Shown: one piece after another, positions 1 through 11,715 of the stretch | Position numbering within the stretch: the stretch's first letter is position 1 | Layout: each line of letters begins with the position of its first letter | Assembly: GCA_932521035.1 (NCBI GenBank) | Contig: OW051494.1 | Span: 7,736,001-7,800,000 of the forward strand | Source of the DNA: Oscheius dolichura | Lineage: Eukaryota > Nematoda > Chromadorea > Rhabditida > Rhabditidae | DNA length: 64,000 nt | Reading direction: 5' to 3' | The notes under the pieces: model-generated | What the model saw: only the letters and a program-made list of their open reading frames with translations | What the model was told of the DNA's origin: nothing | Database searches by the model: none | Translations under genes and position numbers: made by a program

Positions 1-655
1 AGGGACAGGGAGAACGCGTGGCTCTAGAACAGGGGCAACTGGCCGGCCGCATTTCTTGACCCAATGAACAACTATTAAATTTGCTTTCAGTTTGAAAGTA
101 TGCCTTTCCGCCTCCATAATGAAGGTGATGAAGCTGTGAGAGAGGGCAGTTGACGCACAAGAGGCGGCCGGTCATGAGTAGCCGGCACCGGTGAGCCCGC
201 TGTTCAAAAGCTGGAGGACACAATGTACCACACGTTGGCATGAGTGGCGGCCTAGGAAGAAAAAGAAAAGTAAATGATTTTAATTTTATTAGCAATTGGA
301 TACCGTTTAAATAAACTTATTTTGAAGAATGACGGACGAGACACAAACGAGAATAACTTCTTGAAATATATCAAACGGATGGCAAGGAGAGAGAATTGCA
401 TTTTACAGATACAGATGGGGGAGGGGAGGGGGCTGATTATTATTATGTCGGAACAACAACCGGGGACGAGAAAATGACAACGAGATCATTTAAACAATAG
501 AATGGAGAAGAGGATTACGGTAGCCATGTCTCTTTTTCGGGTTAAAGGACTATCAAGGACAAGAGGAGGAGGATATGGTCTAGCGGTTCCAGAAATGGAA
601 TTTATTCTAAAGGAGAATTGAAAAAAGGAAAACTATAGAGAGAAAAAGGGAACAG
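1..655. other. no gene seen; 3' flank of NOVA-like gene
   Basis: No convincing exon in either strand. The open frames here are short and lack splice-site support or recognisable motifs. A copy of the TACNGTA-type motif (gattacggtag) lies near 513. Part of this stretch is presumably the 3' untranslated region of the minus-strand gene that ends at 656. Confidence 0.5.
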
Positions 656-2607
656 TTAGGGGTTGAACCACATCTGCTGCTGCTGATAGTTACCAACCTG
701 TCCGCCGCCCGGCTGCCCGGCCATGTAGTCGAATCCCGCGGAGCCGTGGTTCGGCGGCGGCATGCCCGACTGCATTGGCTGCTGCTGGCCGCCAGTTCGA
801 ATGTTGGCCATCGCCACCACGCCGAAGCCGAGTCCCAGGGCCATTATGTTGTACTTGGCAAGGATCTGAAATGAGGGGAGGTTACTGTAAACTGGTGCTC
901 TAGTGGAGGAGGCCGGAGTGGGCAGACACCTCTTTGGGAGACGCGCGCCGCCTCTTCCTATTTGGAGGGTTGAGATACTGTAATTCGTCCAGAGAGGACC
1001 TCTTCCCCCAAAAAATTTGCTTTTCTGACCCAGACAGTCCACAAGGAGGAGGACCCCCTGATGCCCCTCTTGACTTACATGAAGCGCGTTCATAATCTCC
1101 ATAATTGCGGACTCATTGAAGCCGGACTCCCTCAAGACGACCTGTAGCTGGTCCAAGAAGGCCAGACACTGAACGAAGAACTTCAAATAAAAGAAAATAA
1201 ATCAAGACAAACCTCAGAATTGCTCATGGCCGCCGGATTAAAATTGAAACGCTGTCCTCCTCCCTGTGGCGGCATTTGCGGTGGCGGTTGTTGTTGTGGC
1301 TGGTAGGGAGCGCTGTTATAGCCGTAGCCGGTCATTCCTCCCATATTTGAAGAGGTCGGTGTGTTTTGGAAAAAGCCCGGATTGGGAGAATTGGCCGCCC
1401 TGGAGGGGGTCACCTGAAGGAAGATATGAAAACGGGGGCAAGGATGAGGCATACCATTTTCCCTGTGCCAAATTCCGACTCGACGCGGTCGATCTCCTTG
1501 GCGTGGTGAGGGTCAGCAGCCACTTTGACCAGAACCTGCTCCGCGGCATCCATCAGCCTCTAAATTTGATAAATTTATAGGAATTCTACCGTAACCCACC
1601 TCCATATCGTCGTGGGCCACCGCAACAACCCGTTCCAAGGAGTTCTTTGCCTCGTAAGAGCCCGCTTTTGGATGAACCTAGAATTTTAGATTTTAAGAGG
1701 TACAGTAACCTATTTAAGCCATTATACAGTACAGTATTCTGAATTAACGGAGCCACGAGGAGTATACTGTATACGAGGCGGCGCGCCGGCCAGAATTCTC
1801 CGGCCATAGCGCTGCCGACCCTCATTTTCGAGGCCATCGAATGGAAACAGGATCCAACTGGGTGCAGAGTACTTCCTTGACTACCAAAAAACTAAAAACT
1901 ACGTTACCTGTATATTGACATCGCAGCTCTCCTTGATGTCCTTGATATTGGAGCCGGCCTTCCCGATGACCAGCCCGGCCGACGTGTTGGGCATGATGAT
2001 CTTCATCTCCGATCCTCGGTTCACATTGGCAAAGTCGAAGCTGTCCCTGTCCATCGAGTCCGCGTCCTTACACTTGTCGTAGATCTTCTCGTTCAGGCAA
2101 CGCAAAACCCGGAGACTGTTCCCAACGGTGCCCTTGATCAGGCAAATCCTCTCATTCGTGCCTGAAACGAGGGAAAATATGCTTGGGATTGGTAAAATGC
2201 GTTTTTCTCAGGATCTATACCATCAATTTGAAAAGTGAAGATATCTCCGTAATCAGTAAAAAAGAGCCAGATTTTGTAAGCCCAAATTTATTGACAATCC
2301 GTCTAAAGGAAAGGAGGAGAAGGACAAACTGTACCTGGATAGGTCTCGCCGGTCTTGCTCATACTGACGAGGCAGTGGAATTCTTGCTTGATGGCTCGCA
2401 TGGCCTCTCCTCCTTTTCCGATAATGGCTCCTACAGCGATCTGGGGAATGAGCAGCTTGAAGGCTACCCGTTCTGAAAATTCCATTTTATTAGACTTCGA
2501 GGCTAGGGGCACTTACCGTCACCGTCGTCCTTGGATCTCTTCTTGGTGGGACCATCCATTTGATCATTTCCGGGGCGTTTGTTTGACGACTTCGTTTCTT
2601 GGTCCAT
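656..2607 (-). CDS. NOVA-like KH-domain RNA-binding protein
   Basis: Eight exons join in frame (2517-2607, 2335-2472, 1908-2161, 1600-1677, 1455-1559, 1213-1413, 1079-1180, 656-865), giving 392 residues. Two KH domains are visible. The first (about residues 32-110) has the GXXG loop in IIGKGGEAM and then the NOVA-type segment YPGTNERICLIKGT. The second (about 130-215) has LVIGKAGSNIK and ends in VESEFGTGKM. The C-terminal third is rich in Pro, Gln, Gly and Asn and I see no third KH domain there, although NOVA1/2 have one. In the NOVA family these domains bind YCAY-type RNA and control alternative splicing in neurons; that role is inferred here. The ATG at 2607 follows a tttatag acceptor by a few bases, fitting a spliced-leader site. 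The gene is divergent from the phosphatase at 3036. Confidence 0.88.
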
Positions 2608-3035
2608 TTGGCTAGCTATAAACGAAAAAAGTGAGGGGATCATTTAACATGACGGCCGGGGAGACGAGAGGGAAAGGCAAGCACACGCGACGTGGACGAC
2701 GCGACAACGGCTCGGCTTTTGGCGCTTTCCTTTTGATTTTCGGCTTTTGGAAAGCGGGAAAGCTTGGTTAATTTGTGGAGATCGAACTGTTTATAGAAGA
2801 AAGTGTGAAAAATAAATAAGTAAACAGGAAAACAAAAAGACGGACGAGTACTTCAAACAGCATGAGGATTACTAATAGAGCGCGTCCCTTGTCCCTTGGG
2901 CGCATTTACCTCCAGGCCTTTAGCACCTTTTTGTGACTCTTTGGGGTACCAACAGGTCCCACCACGAAATGACAGGTTTCTACGAAAGTACGGTATAAAA
3001 GCCGACGAAGAAGAGCAACTTGATCATTTGCCCAG
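2608..3035. promoter_or_regulatory. shared upstream region of two divergent genes
   Basis: This 430-bp spacer separates the start of the minus-strand NOVA-like gene from the plus-strand phosphatase. It must carry both promoters unless one gene starts further away, but no individual element can be defined. The sequence tttgcccag directly before the ATG at 3036 looks like a splice acceptor and may be a trans-splice site. Confidence 0.4.
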
Positions 3036-4308
3036 ATGGCGAGCCACGCGAAGCTCAATTCCAAGGAGCTGGTCAAAAAGCAGAAGGAGCGGCGGGACGA
3101 TGGCGGACGGACTGAAGGCGCGACGATTGTCGACGACGAGAACCTCGCGAAAAATAAGAAAAAGTCAAAGCAGAAGAGGAGGACAAGGCGGCCGACGGGA
3201 GAAGGACTGCCGCTGCTGACGGCCGAGGAAGAGGCGAAGATGTTCGAGCCGCAGCTGCCGCTGGTGACCGACTTCCTGGAGCGGGTGCTGTTTCGCGAGA
3301 GGCCCATCAAGGCGCTGGTCCATGAATTTCGAGCCGTCAAGAGGCCGATTACCAAGGAGGACTTCGCCAAGATGACAGCATTCACGGCTAATCATCCGAG
3401 GAATCGTTATAGGGACGTCGGCTGTGCCGAGCACAACCGGGTGGTGCTGCACATGGGCGACCAGCCCTATATCCATGCCAACTACGCGGGACCGCAGCAC
3501 GAGCCGAAGAAATTCATCTGCACCCAGGCGCCGACGGACACCACCATCCCCGACTTCTGGAGCATGGTCGTCCAAGAGGGCACCCGCTGTATCCTCATGC
3601 TGTGCAACTATTTCGAAGGCGTCAGTTGCTTTTCTTTATTAAAATGGACAAATCTGTTCAGTTCCCGAAGAAGGTGCCGAAGTGTGCCCAGTACCTGCCG
3701 AAGGCCGACGGCCCCCCGCAGACATACGGCCTAGTGACGGTTAGGGCCCGGTGCGCGGAGAAGTTCCGCTTCCGGGAGAAGAGCAACGTGGTCATCGTGA
3801 AGACTCTACTAGAAGTCAGCTGGGAGAGCCGGGCCAGCGACGAGTCCAACGTGGCCACGAGGAAGCGCGCCGTCGTGGAGCATCTCCATTGGCAGGACTG
3901 GCCGGATCGCGGTGTGCCGCCGGCCGACAGCGGCCCCATCGAGCTGATCCAATATCTGCAGTCGTTCCGCGGCCAGCCCGTCATCGTGCACTGGTATTGA
4001 GCTGATCTTTTATTACGTTGTATTTTAGCTCGGCTGGGATTGGCCGAACGGGCTGTATCGTCCTGATGGACATGCTCCTCGACCGCGTGGCCAGGCAGAT
4101 GCCGTGGCCGGCTGACCTCTTCACTCTGGTCAATGAGATTCGTCGCCAGCGGCACAACTCGGTACAAACGGAACATCAGTACCTCTACTGTCACGTGGTC
4201 ATGATCAACTTCCTCCAGAAGGAAGGCATCCTGACGCAGGAGATGCTGGCCGCCCTGCCCGCCTGGCAGGAGGAGTACGAGAAGGAGAGCCAGCCGCACA
4301 AGGGATAG
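3036..4308 (+). CDS. protein tyrosine phosphatase (non-receptor type)
   Basis: Three exons (3036-3620, 3662-3993, 4029-4308) join in frame to 398 residues. The N-terminal about 65 residues are Lys/Arg-rich and charged. A single classical PTP domain follows: the KNRY-loop equivalent NRYRDVGCAEHNRV, the substrate segment ICTQAPTDTTIPDFW, the WPD loop HWQDWPDRGVP, and the signature HCSAGIGRTG whose catalytic Cys codon is split by intron 2. The Q-loop region reads RRQRHNSVQTEHQY. All catalytic residues (Asp of WPD, Cys and Arg of the P-loop, Gln) are present, so an active phosphatase that removes phosphate from phosphotyrosine is expected. There is no signal peptide or membrane segment. It resembles the large family of small cytosolic PTPs that is expanded in nematodes, many of which are male-germline expressed; that comparison is inference. 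The ATG sits immediately after a tttgcccag acceptor. Confidence 0.93.
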
Positions 4309-4772
4309 CAGACGGACAACCCCAGCCACTCTTATCTTCTTCCTGATCGTTCAGAACATTTCGAAGTATAAATCGGCTGAGACACTTGTGTATTATATTT
4401 ATCTATTTCTCGTTCTGATTACCGTATTTTATGCATTTTATTCGTCTCCTTGGCAGTGTGCCACGTTGCGCCAGGTCCAGGCGGCGTCTGCCCGGTGTCC
4501 TCCCCCTTATTTCACATGCCCTCCTCTTCTTCTGGGATTTATACAATATAGCTACAGTAATTATTAGTAAAAATAGGGACAAAAACACTGCTTTTTCCCG
4601 GCCATGACTCATCGTCGTCCGTTTCGAAGCAGCTGCCCAAATACCGGGCCCGCGTCGGAATCAAATCCCGACAAACTGAAATCTCCCTGCTCAAAACGAC
4701 TATCCACCGTCAGCTGAGCCTGATGTTATTACTTTTTCTCTCTATAATCGGTATTTTTATCCCATTTTGTAG
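4309..4772 (+). other. spacer; 5' end of next gene unresolved
   Basis: The 3' flank of the phosphatase gene and the probable leader of the next plus-strand gene. An ATG at 4723 opens a hydrophobic stretch that looks like a signal peptide (MLLLFLSIIG), but it cannot be joined in frame to the exon at 4773 by any normal-sized intron, so it is not annotated as coding. Confidence 0.4.
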
Positions 4773-6218
4773 AAAAATGAAGATATAGGAACGTTAGCCG
4801 AGCCAGAATGCCCCAAATTCTCGGTGGCCTTCGACTTCCAGAGCTGCGATCCAAATAAGAGATCCCAGTGCCCGGGAGGATTCACTTGCAGGTGGGGAGA
4901 GGCCGTCTCTGGGTGATAAAGAGTCTTCAGAATAGGAAATGACACGGCCGAACCGGACAGACTCTTCTATCTCTGCTGTGACAACTCCGTCATGACCGTC
5001 GAGGACTGTAAGTGTCGGGCTCCAGGATCGGGGATGACCTCGAGAGCACAAAGCCCTTCAGATTCTAAAAATGCTCAAAATTCTTGAGCAATAACTTTAG
5101 GGTTCACAGAAGGTGGCCTGGTCCCTCAAGTCTTTCCCCAAGGACCCCAGTCAAAAATAAAAAGCGTAGGTTTCTGACCCCACACAAAGAGATTACTGTA
5201 GGTCCAACTAACCCCGGTAGAGTCGAATACGGAATTCCCGTCGGTTCATATCGGAGATGAGGTCGTGGTTCTCTCCTACCCGAGTTATGTGACCGGAATG
5301 GTGGATAAGGTCACATTCGGCAGTCAGCCTTTCCCAGGAGGATATCTACACTTTATGACCATCGTAGGTAAGGGACTACTGTACTTTCTTTTCTTGTACC
5401 GTCTTTTGTGAAAAGGCCGAGAGCTACAGTAATCCGCTAGTTGGCTTCCAGGACGCTTTGCCCCAAAAGTAGTCCAAAACTGTCGATTTCCAGACCCTGG
5501 CTATCGTCCGACGGCCATCTTCTTCAACTATAACCAGCCCTCGACGGGGGTGGCCACCGTCTCCACCTCCAATCCTTCGATGAGCACGAGAGTCGCCGCC
5601 TACGTCGATAACTCGACCACCGTTCCTGTCCGGAACTCCTGTAGGCCGTCTGCCGCCTTCCTCCCAATCGTCCTCCCCTTCCAGATCGGGCCCAATACGT
5701 CGTCCTCGTCTTTCGAACACCGTCGCCCATCACCCTCGGCCAGGGGAATAACAACAACCGTATCCTGACAAACAGCAATCCCTACGAGCAGGGCGGTGAG
5801 TCGGGAGGAGGGAGAACATGGACAGGACGCATTTCAGCGACAGTTGAATCAACAGATCCCGCCGCGATGATGAACGGCTGCGCGGATGTCACTTGCCTGT
5901 TGAGCAATACGACGCTGGGGAGGGATCTGGGACAGCCCATCGCCGGCACACTGTTCTATGTGAGTCGGGGCAGGCGGAGGAGGGCATCCTCCTTCTATTG
6001 ACCCTCTCTTCCGGTGGCCATGGGTTTTATGGGGCGAAATAGCCTGTTATCCCCGAGCTTCGAGTTTTTGACCCAAATTCTACCGTACACTCTCCGTTTT
6101 CCAGCTGACAACCCGCCGAACACTCTTCGACACGTCTGCCCAAGCACAGCAAGACTGGTCCTCGTCAACGTCTCTTCTTCCTGCCATTCTGACCGCCCTG
6201 CTCATCCACATCCTCTAA
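4773..6218 (+). CDS. unrecognised secreted, probably GPI-anchored protein (5' end not resolved)
   Basis: Several exons on the plus strand join in frame with consensus introns. They contain, in order, a Cys-rich start (QCPGGFTC), a paired-Cys segment (LFYLCCDNSVM), a segment reading SYPSYVTGMVDKVTFG, a block with CRFPDPGYRP and TAIFFNYNQPSTGV, YVVLVFRTPSPITLG, then NGCADVTCLLSN. The last exon begins at an ag near 6104 and ends at TAA 6216-6218; its end is hydrophobic (LLPAILTALLIHIL) directly before the stop, preceded by small Ser residues, which is the form of a GPI-attachment signal. No family is recognised. It is likely extracellular or cell-surface. The N-terminal exon with the signal peptide was not found, so the model is 5' incomplete. 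It runs convergently into the transporter gene that ends at 6331. Confidence 0.6.
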
Positions 6219-6241
6219 TCCGTCCCCTTCTTCTCTCAATT

Positions 6242-6267
6242 CCCCCCCCCCCCCCCCCCCCCCCCCC
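6242..6267. repeat. poly-C tract (26 nt)
   Basis: An uninterrupted run of 26 C residues, 24 bp past the stop codon of the secreted-protein gene and just before the end of the transporter gene. Pure G/C homopolymers of this length are rare by chance; a matching G run lies at 39420. Confidence 0.95.
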
Positions 6268-6330
6268 AAATGTGAGGAATACACACCCGTGACTGTATAT
6301 TTATACGTGGTAAAGAATGTGTGATTGAGA

Positions 6331-9300
6331 TCAGATTCGGTACTTGCGACCTTTGTCATAATTATAATATTCGTAGGGCTGTAATTTCGGGTCTGGGTCC
6401 AATGGGACAAGATGACGCCAGAAGACGATCCAACAGAGCATACAACTGACGAGGACACCTATCTGAAAAAAAAATAAAAATATGGGGAAATAAATCAAAA
6501 GCAAGTTCGCAGTCAGCAGGATTCGAACCTACGCGGGCAGAGCCCAATTGATTTCGAGTCAATCTCCTTAACCTCTCGGACATGACTGCACCAGGATAAA
6601 GATCATTGTATCGACATTTCCCGGCTCTGAATCAAAATGAAATAGACTCACCTCGATATACCAGAGAGGAATAGGCCCTTCTTTCTGAAAAAGGAAGGAG
6701 ACTAACAGCGGGCCGACGGTTCTGGCCGCGCTGCCCGCCATCAACACTATTCCCTGCATTGTTCCCTGAAATTGTGGTCTCACTGCGAAACGTAGCTCTA
6801 AAGTACCTGTCTTCTACTACCCAAAACTTTACTGAACAGAGTATTCATAGAGATGTTGACAATGGGGAAACAGGCGGCCAAGACGACGGCGTAGAAGGAG
6901 GCATAGAGCCACCAATTGACCTGAACCGGGGATTTAAATCTATGGGATACAGTAATCCTCACATCTGGAGTAGAGTCACACCAGTGATAATTCGTCCGGT
7001 TACAGCCGATATCCTCCACTTTTCCCTTCTTGTTGGTATAGGTGCCGGCCTCGGGGATGGGGGTGGTCAGGAACGGCCAGGGAAAGGTGACCACGTGGAA
7101 GATGACACCCAGGCCGAGGCCGAGGATGGTGAAGATTCGCTCTCGACCATTTGACACACTGAAGAGAAGAAGATTATAAAAAGAAGAGAGGGGGACTTAC
7201 TAAACACCCAGGGTCCAGGCGAAGCCACCGTAGAAAATGAGACTGAAGGCGCCGTTGGCCGCCTGGAGGATACCGGTGTACTCGACCGTCTGCTCGTTCG
7301 TCCAGCCCCACATCATCATGGCATACATCGAGCCGACACTGAAAAGAAGCATATCATTGTCGTTAGGGTTACGGTAGGAGATTTGGAATATATGAACACG
7401 AAAATTGAGGGTCCTACTCGTCTCCGCAGGCCGTCCCGGTTTCAGGGCAGACTCCCAAGTCACGGCGCGAGTTCTTTCTACTGCTCCACCTGGGAGGTCG
7501 CATTCATCGTTTTGATAGAGTGAATAACTGCTATTAGAGGTAACAAATATGGTTCCCGGAAGAGTTTCTCTACTACCAGTGGCGAGACAATTCTTTCTGT
7601 GGAAAGGACGAGGCGCCTCCCCCTTCCCAAGTGGCCATGTAGGACCCCTTTCAAGGAGGACAGTATCCCCACGGAATCCTTTTCTTGGGGAGATGTCCAA
7701 CCCCCGGGGAATATCTAGAGTGTTCACAGGGAACTCATAGCCATGCCGCGTCGCATACAAGCGGACCTCTGGGAGGATGGCCCAAAAAATGGAGGCCTGG
7801 AAGTTACTCATGGTATCTCTGTTCTAGATACGATCGTCCCATTCTTATTTAAAAATATCTGTAAAATACTCACGTCTCGAGATTTGTAATAATAAACATG
7901 AGGGTGAACTGGGTATAGACGCAGACGACCACGGCAATCACGTCGAATTTGGGCATGGCGAAGTACGGATCTGTAATTTTCCTGTCTTCCTCTCCCTCCT
8001 CCTTCTACCTACCATCATTTTCATCTGATTCCGTCACTCCGGCATAGCTCTCTTCCAAAAAGATGAAAATAAACAGGAGGGAGAAGACATTGATGAGGGA
8101 GGCGAACCACGCCGGCGCCGTGTACATGTCCAGGTGGAACCAGGTGCCGATGGCCCAACCCGGGTAGCCGATCGGGGTGAAGGCTACCTAAAAATGAGGA
8201 GAGGGTGAACAAAAGGAGGAAAAAGGGGAGTACCTGGATTCCCGGGCCGATGGTCATTCCCAGGACGTAGCTGGCCTGGACGAAGGTGATGGCTCGGGCG
8301 CGGTCTCGGATATTCGAGGCTGGAAACGATGGAAGTATTGGAATTGTCTGTTTTGAAATTTCAATGATCCCTCCTCGTGCAATACCCATTATGGTCCGCC
8401 CGAAATGACGCATGGGTAAGGCACTCACCTGTGGAGGCGTATGCCCTCATGACTCCGACTGTCCCGGCTCCTAGTCCAATAAAGAACCTGTAACAGTCAT
8501 TCTCTCTCTCTTCTCCTCATCTTCTCCTACCTGGCCACCATCATGACCCATCGGCGACTCGACGGCGGGTTGAATGCCTCGACGAAACAGAAGATCACAT
8601 TGGAGATGATCATCACAACTGTCCCGAATACCAGTGGCTGGCGGACTGAAACCTCCTCATTCTCCTTCTTCCCTCTGGTTCAGGAGTACGTAAAATTTTG
8701 ACGTTCAATCTTCTTCTTATCAGAGAAAAGGGCCGGTTTATGATGGAGGAATAGTGTGAATGCCCCCGGATCACGGACAAACTACAGGCTGTTATCAGCT
8801 GGCTCGAGGGGGAACCGATTATTTGACATTTCGCCTGGAGGATGGAGGGTTAGACAAATAGAAAAAAAAGGATGGTGGATGGGTGGATTTTGGAGAAGAT
8901 TATTCACGGCTTTGTTGAACATCTAGCCCTCCAAAAAATTCGATATTCATCCATTTCTCTTCCCGCATCTCCCACAAATCAAAAGAGCGCGGGCTCCGGA
9001 GGGATTGAACCTGGATTGAGGAATTAGTTATCCAATTTTATTGGCTTCAATCCGGGCAGCCTCATTTTTAGCAATTCTACTAATAATTTTCAAAAAATGG
9101 GCTTTTGTTAGTGTCCTTCCCTTTCCCGACCAGGATCTATCTTCAGTAATGTTGCGATTTTTGGCTGTCTCCCATCTAAAGTGTCATTTCCCGGTGCGTT
9201 TATTACCGCCGTCGTCATTCCTGCTCTTCTTTCCCCGGTGTATTATCTAACCGCCCAGATGGCTCTCTTTATGGCTTTTTGTCTGTGAGCCGGAACACCT

Positions 9301-9789
9301 TCTCGCGGCCGTCGTCGACTCACTTGATTTGGTCTTGTTCATCCAGTAGCCGAAGGCCGGGCTGGCTATCCCCTGGCCGACGGAGAAGGCCGCCGTGATG
9401 AAACCGAAAAATGTCTCGGAGGCTGTTGGATCCACCTGGAAAAAGAAAGAGAATGATCCAAAGAATAAGGGGAAAACGTACCGTATTCAAAAATGGCCAC
9501 AGGGTAGGGAAAAAGATGGAAAATTGTACTCCACAGAAGAAACAAACAGCCGTCAGGAGATAGATCGACGGCCAGTGCGTCGGCTTCTCGTCATCCCTGG
9601 AAAAAAGAGGAAATAGGGGAAAAGGAAGGAGGATACTCACCCGTCTGGCTTCTTTGGAGCTATTTCTGACTCTGCCTTTTCACTCTCGGGCACTTCTTTG
9701 ACGGTGGCCTCTGCGTATGAGGGGAGGGATGACTCGGCCACGGGCGGATCTTCATAGCCTCTGTTTACCACGCCATTCGAGATGGACAT
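6331..9789 (-). CDS. MFSD8/CLN7-like major facilitator transporter
   Basis: About 13 exons on the minus strand join to a full-length 12-TM type protein. Exons 1-4 are 9641-9789, 9482-9596, 9324-9435 and 8531-8645; the last exon ends with TGA at 6331. The N-terminal cytosolic tail (MSISNGVVNRGYEDPP) is followed by TM1 with FCGVQFSIFFPTLWPFL, then VDPTASETFFGFITAAFSVGQ and GIASPAFGYWMN, which closely follow the MFSD8 pattern. The motif DRARAITFVQASYVLG corresponds to the helix 4-5 region, followed by a long luminal loop with Cys residues and NRT glycosylation sites. MFSD8 (CLN7) is a lysosomal membrane protein, reported as a chloride channel and mutated in neuronal ceroid lipofuscinosis. The short C-terminal tail contains YEYYNYDKGRKY. 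The ATG lies directly after ttttttccag, another trans-splice-like start. A tRNA-Ser lies inside the penultimate intron, on the same strand. Confidence 0.88.
6508..6589 (-). tRNA. tRNA-Ser (anticodon CGA), inside an intron
   Basis: An 82-nt gene with long variable arm, read on the minus strand. The acceptor stem GCAGTCA pairs with TGACTGC, the discriminator is G, and the anticodon loop CTCGAAA is closed by ATTGA/TCAAT, giving anticodon CGA. It lies between the last two coding exons of the MFSD8-like gene and in the same orientation. It is nearly identical to the two tRNA-Ser(AGA) genes near 62.8 and 63.2 kb, differing in the anticodon and a few other bases. Confidence 0.93.
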
Positions 9790-11158
9790 CTGGAAAAAAG
9801 AAAGCTGTGGAAGGAGTACGGCGTAGAAAGACAAGGAAAACAAGGAACAGGAAGAAAAATAGAGAGATCGACCAAGGGAGGAGAAAAGTAGACCCAATTG
9901 GCGGAGGTAGGGCTCAAGTAGAGCAGAAAAGGAGCAGGCGCGGGACAGGGTATACTGGCATTTTGCAGCCTACCGGGTCACAGAATTTTGGACTGTATTA
10001 GATGCAGAAGAGCTATTTTCTGTTATCCTGAATTGCCGCGATAGTGGTGATGCAAGTCTTACAGACTCGATTTTATCCGATTTTGAACCAATTTTGCCAG
10101 TTTCCAAGGTAAACGGGGGTTCGAAGAGTCTACACCTGGGGCACCTTGAATTTCTTGGTAACCGAAGATAGTCTCCGACCTGCTGCATCCAAATCAGGTA
10201 AAAATTTCCTGGTGCTATTGGCAGTCAGGTGCTGGTAAACCTCGGCCCGCGTTGTCGCCCCTTTTCGCAGGAGTTTGCCGGGTCATCTCCACCCATAGAG
10301 CCTCGACAATAGGGTTTCCTTATACCGAATAACTTCTCAAAGCAAACCAGAATTCTATTATTTCTATTACCGAGACTGCATGGATGTCGGTTCAAGCTAA
10401 AGGCGTCAATCCCCATCGGCCAGTGAGATGTGCCCGAGAGAAATTTCCCGGTCTTTTGGGGGGTTTCCGTTAAATTTTTCTTTAGCTGTAAGGCTACGGT
10501 AAAAATATTCAGGTTTCCTCAAATGAATCTCACGGAATCTGCCTAGAACACGGAATATCGACCAGTCCCGAAAGGAGAACTCTGAGGATGACAATTGATA
10601 GAAGAAGCAGGTGATCGGTCGGGAGGCAGACACTATAGAAGACGGGGAGGAAGGGTTGTTGAAATGATGAGGAGAGAAGAAAGAGAGAGTGACCACCTCT
10701 GATAACAACTTGAACTACCCGGATTAGGAGCAGGGAGAGACAAACGTCTCCTTGTTTTCCTGAGAGGAGGACAGGGGAAGAGGATGGGGGACCAGAGGGA
10801 GGCAGGACAAGAGGAAGTACTGGCTGGGGGTCGAAAAAGAGAAATCAGACCTCTAGGCAGTCGCCGGCGACGCTTGCCTGGGATGGCCGTTATCGGCGGT
10901 GATAAGTTAGCCATCTCCTGCCCGCTGGGAAGACTACACCGAGGCGAGCCGCTGTAGTCTGCCCTCTTTGATTCATGGACGACGCTATAATTCCAGAGAG
11001 GTGACAATCCCCCGCCCCTTTTACGCGATATCTGTAGCAGACACTGTAGCTTGTTCAAAATGTTCCTCGAGAGATAATATCAGGCCTCTAGGCTACGGAA
11101 ATTAGCGTTAAAAGAATTTTAATGGAGTATAAACACCTGGAAGGTGCCCCGGTCTCTT
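9790..11158. other. spacer with no firm gene
   Basis: No recognisable exon. One plus-strand stretch at about 9975-10169, opening after a cag, reads through with coding-like composition (contains DAEELFSVILNCRDSGD) and then hits a stop; no family and no linked exons were found. Purine-rich low-complexity sequence fills 10630-10830. Confidence 0.4.
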
Positions 11159-11226
11159 GACGGTATGGCGCAGTGGTGTAGAAATTACAGCCCAGGTGGT
11201 CGTTGGTTCGATTCCCGGCGCCGTCG
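11159..11226 (+). tRNA. degenerate tRNA-like sequence
   Basis: The ends pair as an acceptor stem (GACGGTA near 11159 and GCCGTC near 11225). An A-box-like TGGCGCAGTGGT and a B-box-like GGTTCGATTCCC are present at normal spacing, but the D-stem partner is missing and no clean anticodon stem forms. It is probably a decayed tRNA or a tRNA-derived repeat head. Confidence 0.35.
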
Positions 11227-11715
11227 ATGATGTTTGTTTCAAGACGGGACTGACAAGCGATTGATTACAACCGAAACGCTGAGACTTTTGCTTTTTTCAT
11301 CAACACAGCGATTCTCTTTTATGTTTATTTCTATCTTTTCTTATTTGCATTTCTTATTTGCAGCTGAAGTAGAAGCTGAAATAAACTCAAAAACCGTGAA
11401 AAACATTATTGGGATCTATTTTTGTGTTACGGTAGTTGCAACTTTTCATGCGCACGAGAACCAATTGCCCACACTTTTGCTGGTTTTATGGTAGTTTTTT
11501 GATGTTCTTTGGCTGATCGAATCTTCTTTTGCAACTAGGTAAAAACATATTGATACAGAGGGTTTGTTTGTCGCCTCAACTTTTGCAAGTAATGAGAAAA
11601 TGTGAAAAGATAAGATCGCTTCATGAAATTCGCTTTTTAAAAATTATATCTGCACTTATCTTGCATTTGTTTTTCTGTATTCTAGTTACATTTCTTATTA
11701 GATATTTTCAGAAAG

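Noticed and set aside
4751..4772. 22-nt intron joining a signal peptide to the secreted-protein exon
   Set aside because: It is far shorter than every other intron here (38 nt or more) and the resulting frame hits a stop.
9975..10420. Possible plus-strand gene (DAEELFSVILNC frame and later open stretches)
   Set aside because: Proposed introns would be about 20 nt or out of phase, and no family is recognised; kept only as a remark.
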